This document shows, piece by piece, positions 20,823 through 30,511 of a DNA stretch of 64,000 nt. The DNA lies in NCBI GenBank assembly GCA_002682825.1, contig NOKP01000005.1, positions 620,001 to 684,000 on the forward strand. The letters run 5' to 3'. Numbering within the stretch: the first letter of the stretch is position 1; every line of letters starts with the position of its first letter. The stretch is from Neonectria sp. B-13 (lineage: Eukaryota; Ascomycota; Sordariomycetes; Hypocreales; Nectriaceae). Made by a program: the position numbers and the translations under genes. The notes under the pieces are model-generated. The model made no database searches, had not been told where the DNA came from, and worked only from the letters and a program-made list of their open reading frames with translations.

Positions 20823-23162
20823 TCAAATGCCCGAGTCTTCCTGGGTGGCATTGTTGTTCATGTTAAAGACGGCATAGTATGCACCCCAGTTGGCACAGGT
20901 CTCGGAGTACTTGGAGAAGATGCCGGATTTCTTGAACGCAGGTCCAATCTTGTCTGGCGACTCGACGAATTGAAGCGCGAGTCCACCGCTGGCATGCCAA
21001 GCGATCTGTAGATGTGAGCAGGTTCCAACGAGTGGGCATTGAGGTACGTACGTGGCAATGCATGAGCCAAACACCTGGATTGTTGACTACGATTGAGGTT
21101 AGGCATGAACAAGGCAAAAGGTGGAAGGCGTGCTTACTTTGGAACGCAATGATGAGATACCCGTCAACTGGGAGCAAGGCCACATCACGACGTGGCGGGT
21201 TGTCAAGGTCGAGCTTCACTTTACTGGCATTGAACTCCTCGTCGCCGCTAGCGAGGACGACGAAATCATGCCCGTGAACGTGAATTGGGTGAGCCACCGG
21301 TGCTTGGGTCTTGTAGATCTTACGCGTGGAATTGTCGAGGGACTCCTGGAACTTGCCTTCGATAAGGAAATACACCCAGCTGTCGTGCTTGAAATTCAGA
21401 TCCACGGGCTCGTATCCCTTGGGGAATTTGGGTTCTTTCCAGCCCTTCTCGGAGGCAATCTTGACCAGACTCAAGCTAGGCTCGGACCAGTCCAGGTAGA
21501 AGGATGAGTCCTTAAGGACCCATTTGTGGAGCACTGAGCCTTCCTGATATTCGTCGGGATATCCAACCAGATGCACCTTGAACGAGTCTTTGGTGAAGTT
21601 TCCGTTGGCAGGGGCGGTGACGTTTCGAGGGACGATGGGTTTCAGATTCAGGCTCATCTCGTCAAGACAACCGTAGCAGATGTGCTTGGGATCTGGTGGA
21701 GGAGTGTAAGGGATGGTCTCAGACGAGGAATCATAACGGATGATGCCGAGGTTTGAGCGAGCTCCGCCATTTCCACAGTCCCGAGCATGCATCCAAAAGT
21801 CCGTCTGACCGTCGGTACCAGTTGAGGCATTGGCGTTGACAATAATGTCGTAACGCTGCCCTATAGCAATGTTGAGGATGGACGCATTGTACGGCTTGAT
21901 GGGGACAAAATCAGTGGCCACGACCGAGAAGCTGTGGTTGTCGATCCAGAATGTGGCGTGAGTTGATGTTCCCGTGTTCACAAGGCTCATCTTGTAAGTC
22001 TTGCCGGCTTTGAAGTTGAATGTCGTGATCTTCGACTTGCCCTTGCAGAGTGTGTTAAGCCGCGGGCAGCAGTAATACGTGCCGTTGCCGTTCATCAACA
22101 TGCTGTCCGGGGCCGGCGGGCGGCCTGTGACATTCAGTTAGCCATGACCTGTTATTCGATGAGTTGACAAACCCAGATATTCAAGCATGACCTGGGAGAA
22201 GGCAGTCTTGTGGAAGTTGTCAGTGATCAGTACGGGGCCGAGATCAATGTCATAGTTCATGCTGGTGGGTCCGTTAATTTTCAATGCGCCCACCAGTCCA
22301 TCGGCGTCTGTCAACTGTTAGTAACCTATGGGCCGGCGGTGGAAGCGGACGAACATTGAAGGCTGAAGTGGCCTGCCAACGTTAGCAAAGACCCATCATG
22401 AGATTATCGACTCTTACTGTGGTACCACGAGGTTCCATACTGAGTGGCGTTCCAGACATACGTAAACTCTTCACCCGGCTTCTCTCGTCAGCATCCACAA
22501 GACTAATGCTGAGGGCATCTTACCGTAATGGGGCATTCAGTCACTCCAGCCACACCATCCATCCAATTAGTATTCAACTGCCGAATCCCGTGCCAATGGA
22601 TGGAAGTTCCGTTGAAGTTGGTGAGCTTGTTCCGAACCGTGATCTCTATATGTCGGTTAGCAGCGTATACAACATGGAGCGTGTACCATAAAACTACCAC
22701 AGGAAGCTCAAAGAGCGAAATCAAGCAGTTAACATACCAAAAGTGTCTCCCCAATTACCTTCCAGGGTTGGCCCAGGATAGGTTCCGTTGAACAGCATGC
22801 GTTGGACTTCCCATCCATCAGGGGCGATCACCTCGTTGGTGACGTCCAAGATGTACTATTCATCGTCAATTGATTTCAATTGCACGGACATGAGAATCAG
22901 AACCTACCTTGCGTGTCACTCCCCTTGGAGTTTGGTACTCATAATCGGTGCGAATGTCAAAGCCCTGGGACCAGCACTGCCGGTTGCTGGGCGTGTTGCA
23001 TGGACCATCGATGGACGATGGGTCGAAGACACCGACTACTGAGTCGGCATTGTCACCGGAAGGCAATTGAGATGACAATCTGTTCTGGTCGGTGTGGTCG
23101 GTATAGTCAGAGGAGAAGACATGGAGAAAGAGGAACTCTGTGAGCCTCTTCAAGAACCCCAT
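20823..23162 (-). CDS. Ascomycete laccase / multicopper oxidase (637 aa, nine exons)
   Basis: The exons in coding order are 23162-22908, 22855-22738, 22645-22524, 22478-22418, 22372-22355, 22307-22173, 22124-21138, 21086-21052 and 21005-20823; introns are 45-92 nt and every junction keeps frame. All four copper-ligand blocks are present: SIHWHG, WYHSHF (joined over an intron), [10 protein letters not shown], and [11 protein letters not shown] (joined over an intron, with the T1 copper ligands). The protein ends in DSGI, the C-terminal plug typical of ascomycete laccases (DSGL/I/V). It oxidises phenols with reduction of O2 to water. The N-terminus ([18 protein letters not shown]) is hydrophobic enough to be a signal peptide but atypical, so the true start may differ. 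One exon is only 18 nt. Possible roles are pigment, phenolic detoxification or lignin attack. Confidence 0.92.
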
Positions 23163-24400
23163 CTTGACTGCTCGCAATTGCGACTGGGGAAACCTGGCAA
23201 TATTAAGAAGCCCAGCGGAGGTAAAAAGAGTCGGAAAGCACCGAGACAGAGACTCTGATCGAAGGAGCAAAGGAACTGTCCTCTTAAAGGGGGAATCACA
23301 AAACCCCTTCCAGATCACCGGACATTGATATAAGGCGTTGAATCCACCTCGAGCTGCAAGCTCCCATCAAAGAGGGACTCCACCCGCACATGGCCATTTC
23401 AATTGGCCAGGTGAAGCCATTAATGCAATTCAGCTGAGTTAAATCAGCCACCTTTTCCTCGTGGCTTCGTAGTAATTCTCGTGGAGGGTAGAGAAGGAGG
23501 AATAGCTCGTTGGTAGACGTCCACAACATTCCAATTGACGGTTGGAACGGCCTGGGGTAGACTTTCCCCCCGTTTATAGGGTTCCGAGCCGTGTGTTGCG
23601 ATTGAGAAGCCAGTAATAGTCATGATGGCGCTGCTCACGTATGTGCTCGAGTTGTCCCGCCTTGTATCCACAAGAGGTCTATCTCGGAATGGTGCATGCC
23701 GTATGCGGGGTGACTGAATATGTGATAGGTTGTGACATGAGGGAGGACATGACGGGATTCCAATTGCGTTCAAGCGAGTCTCGGCAACCAACCCGATCCG
23801 GCCGGGATATCAGTGCGGCCCGTCTTTAAGTTACCACAGGTAGCTCGAGTCCGGAAGCTAATTCCTGGGCCACGACGAACGGTCATATAGGCTTAGATAT
23901 GATCGGCGGCCGCGTCTCGTTATTAGTTCCCCAGTTCGCGCCCCCTCCTGTTTGGCGCCGCCACGTGGTCTAGGTTCATACCTATCACCAAGATGTCACA
24001 TTCTCCTTCACCCACATCACGGCTAGACGTTGAGCCGTTCTATAGTCAGCCGCAGACAAGACTTGTAAGGTGAAAAACACCATCGGCATAGAACGTCAAG
24101 CGATACGATCTACGTTGTGCAGTTACTTGAGTTGATCAGCGGATCAAGTTCCCGATCACCACATCTTCTCCTCTACACTTTCAGATCGTCTATATCAATC
24201 TCAAAATATGCGTAGAGGAGCGGATTAACTCACTACCTCAAGTTTGCCGTCCCGAGATCCATCTAAGATAGCGGCTACTCCAAAGTCAAGGTGTTTCCCG
24301 ATCTTGGCCTCGGACTCGTGGGAAGTTCTCAATGTGACTAGCTGAACTATCCTCTAAATAAGGAGAGGTGCTTACACATTCAAACACTTTCGGCATTTAT
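23163..24400. other. Gene-free spacer, laccase promoter side
   Basis: No supported gene. The stretch contains a GC-rich segment near 23900-23980 with an E-box-like CCACGTGG, but no convincing coding sequence. Confidence 0.5.
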
Positions 24401-24800
24401 AAGACCCATGCAGCTAGCTTCACAAGTGGCCCCAAGATCGTTGCAACGCCAAGACTGCCATCGAGCTCTGGGGTCTCTACTCACACATCCTGCATGAGGC
24501 AACCTACCATGGCCAAAACAAGCTGAAGGGACGAGAGAACAGGCGCAACTTCATCATCAGACGCGGAAGTCTGACGGGCATGCATCGATATGTAGGCGTG
24601 TAGACCGGAGACAACGGCAGCTCCTGGGACTTGGAGAATCTACGTCGCCCAGATCATTGCCCTGTGATACAACGAACTGAGTGTGTGCTTCTCTGTAGCT
24701 TCCAGCCATGAAGTCTATGCAACTGCTGTGAGATATCTGGCACAGGTTGCACCGGCTTTATCGGAGGGAATGCCTTCCATGCTTTGCATGATGCAGAACC
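24400..24800 (+). pseudogene. Relic of a GH31 alpha-glucosidase-type gene
   Basis: The frame through 24447-24660 reads AKTAIELWGLYSHILHEATY, then FIIRRGSLTGMHRYVGV, a TAG stop at 24601, and TGDNGSSWDLENLR. Glycoside hydrolase family 31 has the pattern AT(Y)xGL...RPFIxxRSxFxGxxxYxGHWxGDNxSxW, and the aspartate of GDN is the acid/base. The stop stands where the family has the Trp of HW, a TGG to TAG change as expected from C-to-T decay of the opposite strand. No frame extends to a full gene on either side. A weaker trace (SGTGCTGFIGGNAF) follows near 24730. It cannot make an enzyme. Confidence 0.55.
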
Positions 24801-25118
24801 CAAATGGACCCTACTCTGTTTTGCTTGCATAACAAGCAGCGTCACTAGATTAAAATACGGGAGAGAGAGATGATTGGGGTCCTCAAGGTTACTAATTTGC
24901 GGGAAATAAAATCCACAAATGGAGTGGTATCGCCCGTGTAAACAACGGGTGGATTCTTCAGTTGGCCTGCCTCTTCAGTTGTAGTGTGCTCTCGCTCGTA
25001 GTGTATGTACTCGTGTGTTCCAATGTTCGCCCCGAGTTGGTCGCCTTTCAGACATGCTTCACTTTCATAGATGGCAAGTGTTGAGTTAAGTCGCCGAGGT
25101 ACCCTGATATCGCGGGCA
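24801..25118. other. Gene-free stretch
   Basis: The stretch lies between the GH31 relic and the 3' end of the SnoaL-like gene. The minus-strand frame across it reads on past that gene's proper stop in another frame and has no support. Confidence 0.45.
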
Positions 25119-25779
25119 TCACAACGGCCAGACCTCACCGACGTCCCACTGTAAGATTGAGTTAGTGGACCGTTCCTCCAGGTAGAGGTTCAGAAATCTC
25201 ACATGTTCCACGATACATCCATCTTCCCACCTGAATCTATCAATGATCTCTCCTACTCCAGATGCATTGTAGTTCAGCCAGCCCGTGTCGCCTTTAAATA
25301 ACGTCCGATGAAGAGAGATGTTGGTGGTAGGCCACACTGGGCTCAGAAAATCAAAAGCAACGTCAAACCCATCCTCAGCAAATGGATTGTGGTTCTGAGT
25401 GTCAAAAAGAGGTTGGAGATTAGCTATGTTCTCAAAAGAAACTTAAGCCAAGTGAGGCAGGTCTAAGGAACCACAAGGATTTAGGTAGAACCTCTGACAT
25501 ATCAAGAACTCGTAAACTCACAGTGTAGTTATTCGTAATAAATGTGAAAGCCTCCGTTAAGTTTTTGGTTAACAAGAAGGCATGAGCAAATTTGTAGAAG
25601 CGCTTCTCAGTCTTGTATGGATTCGGGGCCGGAGAAATCGACTCGCAAGGCAGCGGCTTTATAGGACTTTGTCGAGTGCCTAAGCCCCTCGAGGGCAAGC
25701 TGCTGGCACGACAAAGTAGCGCCGAAGCTGAAAGGCAGCAAATGGCCGTTAAGTAGCCGAACGCACGAGTAATAAACAT
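25119..25779 (-). CDS. Small secreted SnoaL-like (NTF2-fold) protein (159 aa)
   Basis: The exons in coding order are 25779-25522, 25394-25203 and 25148-25119; introns are 127 and 52 nt. A signal peptide is visible (MFITRAFGYLTAICCLSASALLC). After it comes one SnoaL/NTF2-like domain: FYKFAHAFLLTKNLTEAF, NNYTNHNPFAEDG, FLSPVWPTTNISLHR, DRFRWEDGCIVEHWDVGEV. The D-x-F/W-x-W-E-x-G-x-I-x-E-H-W-D end is typical of the family in fungi. SnoaL-like proteins include polyketide cyclases and small-molecule isomerases, but secreted fungal ones are uncharacterised. Splicing the last intron moves the frame from a long tail to the short WDVGEVWPL end that fits the family, so that model is preferred. Confidence 0.8.
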
Positions 25780-26497
25780 AGTTGCCTGTTCTTTGATATA
25801 CCTGTGGATGATATGTGGCTCTGGACCAGCTGGGTACCGGCTCTCAATTTATGCATCGCTTTCTTACACCTGTGAAAGTGCCGAGATTTACTGCCGACGA
25901 GTACTGGGGTAAGCAAAGCACAGCCACCAACCTATGCCGACTACGTAGGGATCTTTCTTAGCTGTAGCTCCACTTTGTGACTCTGCATGCGACGCTTGAA
26001 AGCTTAATGAACTCTGTTCTGTAGTGGTTTAGTTTCACCTCCCCTGCTGTTTGTGGCGAGTTTCCCTTCACTAGGACAATGAAGAATGAAATTGAGTAAG
26101 GAGTTACTAGAGGGAATTTCTTAAATTCTAAAGGGTCACAATAGCAGCTGCTGGAAGGTCGGATCATTAGCCGAGCCGTATTGATTGTGGTATATTTAGC
26201 TCAATTGACAGAAATTTGTTTTTGAGCTCTTTGGGCCGTGTGTGATGGTCGGGTATTATTACCTTGTTATAAATTTAAACCCTTGTCTTATCTTTAACAC
26301 ATACATAGCTACTCTTATCATCTTCATCGCTATATAACTATACAACCTAGTCTTCCAGCTCAAGTTAGCTCATCAGTCACGGGAGGCAGGGGAAACCTTG
26401 CAAACGCTAATTTATTTAAAACGCGCAAGGTCCTGCCAAACCTAAATTAGCATTCCCCTGCTTGTAACACGTAGCACAGCCCACTCGACGACTCACG
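25780..26497. other. Divergent spacer between the SnoaL-like and methyltransferase genes
   Basis: It holds both promoters. The right end is AT-rich, with a TATA box near 26331. No gene is supported in it. Confidence 0.5.
26331..26337 (+). promoter_or_regulatory. TATA-like box before the LaeA-like methyltransferase
   Basis: TATATAA lies about 165 bp upstream of the start codon at 26498. It is plausible if the leader is about 130 nt long. Confidence 0.4.
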
Positions 26498-28062
26498 ATG
26501 GCCGAAGAGCAGAATTCCGAGACACCCCCACTCGTTGCCGACGATAATGTACGAATCCACCACAGATTGAGTGCCTTGTAAGCCTGCTGACAAACTGGCA
26601 ACATTTTGCAGACCGACAACGAGTCTGTGGACGACGGCGACTCGGCTCTCGGGGTGGATGGCGCGAGTGACACCGCGTCTCTGCGATCCAGCATCCTAAG
26701 GTACCGCGAGGAGAACGGCAGGACATATCATGCGTATAAAGATGGCGGTGAGGACTACAAGCTTTCTCTTTGAGCTAAAGCGACACAAAATTACTGACTG
26801 AACTGATGTAGTTTATGTCTTCCCAAACGACGAGGTCTTACCCCGCAATTTACGCCCAGCTCCGTGACTAACTTACTAGAACGTAGATAGAGAACGAGCG
26901 ACTAGGTAACTTAGGCCTGAATTAAGACTCCTAACGAGCTTGTCTGATTAGACGCAGATATTCAACATCACCTGTTTACCTTCACTTTTGACGGGAAGCT
27001 ACACGCTGCCCCCTTGACTCAGCCGCTCCGCCGCGCGCTTGATGCCGGAACTGGCACAGGCATCTGGGCCATTGACTTTGGTAAAGTCCCACCATCGTTG
27101 CCAAGGGTGAATGTACTGACGAAGGTCTAGCGGACGAGCATCCCGAGTGCGAAGTGAGTCACGGTCCGAATGGTTTATATCGAGTACCTGACTAATCGTG
27201 CTGCAGGTTACTGGCGTCGATCTGAGCCCTATCCAGCCATCAGCGTAGGCCACCAGCAGACAAGATATCCTTAACGCTATTCTAACATGTGTTCCAGCGT
27301 CCCGCCCAATCTTTCCTTTTTCGTCGATGATTTGGAGGATGACTGGGATTACTCGACCAAGTTTGATTTTATCTTCGTACGCTTCCTCACTGGGTCAATC
27401 CGAGACTGGCCCAAGTTCTTCAACCAGAGCTTTGAGTATGAATAGCTCTCCCTCTCCTTTCCTGCTTATTAACCATCAATAGGTTCCTTAGCCCGGGCGG
27501 TAAGATCGAACTAATGGATATCATCTATCCCCCTCAATCTGATGACGACACGCTCTCCGAGGAGTCAGCGCTGTACAGGTGGGCAACGATGTTACTGCGT
27601 ACCTTTAACACCATGGGCTCTCCGCTCGACAGCGCGTTGAGATATAAGGAGCAACTTGTAGCAGCTGGCTTCGTCGATGTCAACGTGGTGAAGCGCAGAT
27701 GGCCGATGAATCGCTGGCCTAAGGACCCGAAATACAAGCAAATCGGTAAGGCTTTTCCTTTGGTGAATCGGAGATTAGGTATGCTGACGCTCACGCTGTC
27801 TAGGAGTGTGGGCTCATCAGAATACCATGGACGCCTTGGCGGCGATAACCCTCGCTGTGTTTACACGGCCTGAGGGGCAGGGAGGCCTCGGCTGGACGAA
27901 TGAAGAAGTAGAGGTGTTTCTCGTTGATGTCCGTAAGGATATCAAGGATCATTCCATCCACTCATACTGGCCGATGTAAGTCTTCAACCACGGAGTTCTG
28001 AGGATTTGGGCGTGAGCTAATTGTCTCTCAGTTGGTCGGTGTACGGTACGAAACCTGAGTGA
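26498..28062 (+). CDS. LaeA-like SAM-dependent methyltransferase (340 aa, eleven exons)
   Basis: The exons are 26498-26548, 26612-26747, 26812-26834, 26887-26905, 26952-27080, 27131-27153, 27207-27244, 27298-27435, 27483-27745, 27804-27975 and 28032-28062; every junction is GT-AG and in frame. The order of motifs is that of fungal LaeA-like methyltransferases: GASDTASLRSSILRYREENG, then RTYHAYKDG, the small exons giving NDEIENERLDAD, HHLFTFTFDGKL, SAM motif I LDAGTGTGIWAIDFADEHPE, VTGVDLSPIQPS, DFIFVRFLTGSI, LSPGGKIELMD, and the end SVYGTKPE. Its members include the global regulator LaeA and many cluster methyltransferases (UMTA type). This one lies convergent to a PhyH oxygenase gene, so a tailoring role is possible. 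Exons of 19-23 nt make simple frame-calling miss most of it. Confidence 0.9.
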
Positions 28063-28774
28063 TGGGGTCAAAATGCTTGACTCATCGAAGTACCTGACTT
28101 TAGCCTGGCGTGCAGGGATTGAGACAAAGATTATGAATCATATCTCGTAGTATGAACTCCTATTTGACCTATATCTGCCCATAACCGACCCCAGGGTTCT
28201 TGTCTCCCGGCCGTGTTTGCATCGCAACCAGCTCAATATTACCCTCGTTGCGCTGCTTGTCGTCTGACTACGTATCATCCTCCAAGTCATCTATTCCGTG
28301 AATAATTCTACGCAGACCGCCGACACTGAGACTGATTCGTCGATAACCTCGAATCCTGAATTACTCTGTATTTTTCGCGAGCCTGTGGCGGTGATGTGCC
28401 CGGCGAAGCGGTCTCCGTAACCGTAGGATGGTTCAGCGAAGGAGTATATAAAGCCCTGACGTAGGTATTGTCAAGAACGGGAGGCAAGCGATGATCAAAG
28501 CCATTCTCTCATTTAGAATGGATAAGATCTTTTAGTGAAGCTCGGTTGCTTGACGACAGGCGTGTGTGGACCTTCTAGATGGCGGTCGGTATATGTGATA
28601 TTTCGAGTCCTGCTGTGATTTCTGACGTTGGCTTTCAGCACTGTCAAAGGGGAAAAAGAGTGAAGACCACGACGTAAGTCGGAGGAACGATTATCAGTTC
28701 GCCTAATAGATCGAATCATCAGACTCTCTTGTCGGAGTAGGGTGCTGAGTTGTACAAGAAGCATAGAAGCACTG
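28063..28774. other. Convergent spacer between the methyltransferase and PhyH genes
   Basis: This is the 3' flank of both genes. No supported gene is present. Confidence 0.5.
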
Positions 28775-29797
28775 CTAGAAGCCCAGTCGTCTCTTCAACC
28801 CACCCTGCCGATGATCCTGCCAAACGTCAGGGCCAATCGTCGTCGCAAGTTCCCGGAAACCCAGGAACTTCTTCGCCCTCTGCGGCAACTCTTTCGCCAT
28901 CTCCTCCTTCAACAACAATGGATGGGCCTCCTCTGGTGTAAGAGCCGAGCTAATAACAGTACAACTCAGTATTCTTCGGAACTCATCGACAGTCTTATTC
29001 TCCTCTCCCCTATGCACAATCCTCCCTCCTAGAATAAGACAGTCCCCCGCCTTCAACTCGATCTGCTCAACCTCGTCGTCCGGAAACCGCCAGAATCCAA
29101 AAGTCGCATCATCCATGACCTCCGAGTACTTAATCCTATGACTCTCGCGAACGACTCCCGTCGCACCATTCAACTTTCTCGTGTCTGTAGTCGCAATCAA
29201 GAAGTTCACGGCAAACTCCGGCGTCCACTTATCGCCCATGGTCCAGAACGGCCACCACCCCGACGCATCGGAATGGAGAGGCTGGGCTTTACTTCCAGGC
29301 CCAATCTCAATCATCTGCGCCGTACTGAGCCAATAGTCGCCCGTCTCCTTGAAGATTTCTGCCGAAACGTCATGCAAGCTATCGTTATCGATGACTTCTT
29401 CCCGAAACGTCGCGCTGGCGTTCAATAGGTCTCCTAGGCGCTTCGTATTGTAGCCAAAGAGTGCAGCGTCGGCTCCCTCGGGGAGTGGCGGCGTGTTGGC
29501 GTTGGCTGGTCTACCAGCTGGAACGTTTCCGATGGCGGCATCAAAGTCTCTATTGAGGCGAGAGATCTGCGAGGGCGTGAGCATGGATTCAATCACGACG
29601 CAGCCATCGTTCTTGAGGTTCTTGGCAACTTCTGCAGCTAAGACTGTGCGGCTGAGACGAGAGAAGTGCCTTGAACAGACTGTGGCTAGGGCTGACATCG
29701 ACAGGCTCGAAATCGCCGTGTGCTTGGCCTTGGCTTGGGTGGCTCGAGGCCTCGCAGGGATCCGAGAGAGTTGAGACATCCGTGTGAACATGATCAT
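28775..29797 (-). CDS. Phytanoyl-CoA-dioxygenase (PhyH)-like Fe(II)/2-oxoglutarate oxygenase (340 aa)
   Basis: A single exon. The N-terminal 50 or so residues are basic and hydroxylated (MIMFTRMSQLSRIPARPRAT, then RHFSRLSRTVL) and could be a mitochondrial presequence; an internal start is possible. The catalytic core has the 2-His-1-carboxylate site: PLHSDASGWW holds HxD, and GGRIVHRGEENKT the distal His, followed by EFRRILSCTV with the Arg for 2-oxoglutarate. VVESHRI-type motifs (GVVRESHRIKY) fit the fungal PhyH family, which contains oxygenases of alkaloid and terpenoid pathways such as the FtmOx1 group. The substrate is unknown. The TATA box lies about 80 bp upstream. Confidence 0.9.
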   Translation of the reverse strand: MIMFTRMSQLSRIPARPRATQAKAKHTAISSLSMSALATVCSRHFSRLSRTVLAAEVAKNLKNDGCVVIESMLTPSQISRLNRDFDAAIGNVPAGRPANANTPPLPEGADAALFGYNTKRLGDLLNASATFREEVIDNDSLHDVSAEIFKETGDYWLSTAQMIEIGPGSKAQPLHSDASGWWPFWTMGDKWTPEFAVNFLIATTDTRKLNGATGVVRESHRIKYSEVMDDATFGFWRFPDDEVEQIELKAGDCLILGGRIVHRGEENKTVDEFRRILSCTVISSALTPEEAHPLLLKEEMAKELPQRAKKFLGFRELATTIGPDVWQDHRQGGLKRRLGF

Positions 29798-30511
29798 TTA
29801 GAAGGTATCGTATGGAGTAGGGGAAGATGAGCTGAAGCGAACAGCGGCATCTCGAGGCCTTGGTCAGCCTCGGTCTTTATATGGCCATCATACTGGCACA
29901 GACCCTAGTGAAGGACTTCTCCAACGACGAGCGCTACATGGGTACTGATTCGGCGAAGCGCCGGAAGACTGTAATCTTAGCGTAGGCACACTTCTTGGCA
30001 TCTAGATGTCAAGAAATCAGCTCAATCTTCACCCTTTACCTCATATCTTGAGGCTCAATAGCTTCGCGCAGGGATTATCATTTGTTACGTCTTGGAATGA
30101 AGGCGCTCGACTTGCCCTGTCAAGCCTGCTAGGTACGACGTCATCCCATATGGACATGGCTGATGCTGTCGAAAGATTAGATAGAATATAGTCTATTGCA
30201 ATCCAGTTTTATATCTTTCATTGTTTTTATGAGTCTCATCCAGTTTGGAAAGGGTTGGAATTTCCCTTTCTGCTTGCACCACTTAAACCTACCGAGACGC
30301 TATAAGCCTAAAGAATTTCCTTCTTCCGCTGCAATTTCGTCGCTTATAAGACTGCATGCTAGAATCTAAGATCGGCTCATGTCACTATCGCCTGTCCTCT
30401 CTGGCATCCGTTGCCCGCAGCCTAAGATCTAATCAAGTGAACCTCTGCTATGCGTTCGTAACAGCCATACCTCGGTCAAAGCGTTAAGAGACATAATTTA
30501 AGCAAAGCGGG
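29798..30511. other. Gene-free spacer
   Basis: Apart from the PhyH promoter at the left end I see nothing that can be supported here. Confidence 0.5.
29875..29881 (-). promoter_or_regulatory. TATA box of the PhyH-like gene
   Basis: The minus strand reads TATAAAG about 80 bp before the start codon at 29797. Confidence 0.5.

Noticed and set aside
24845..25138. A minus-strand frame downstream of the SnoaL-like gene (97 codons)
   Set aside because: The spliced gene stops at 25119 with the family's typical end; the longer frame is in a different phase and has no similarity.
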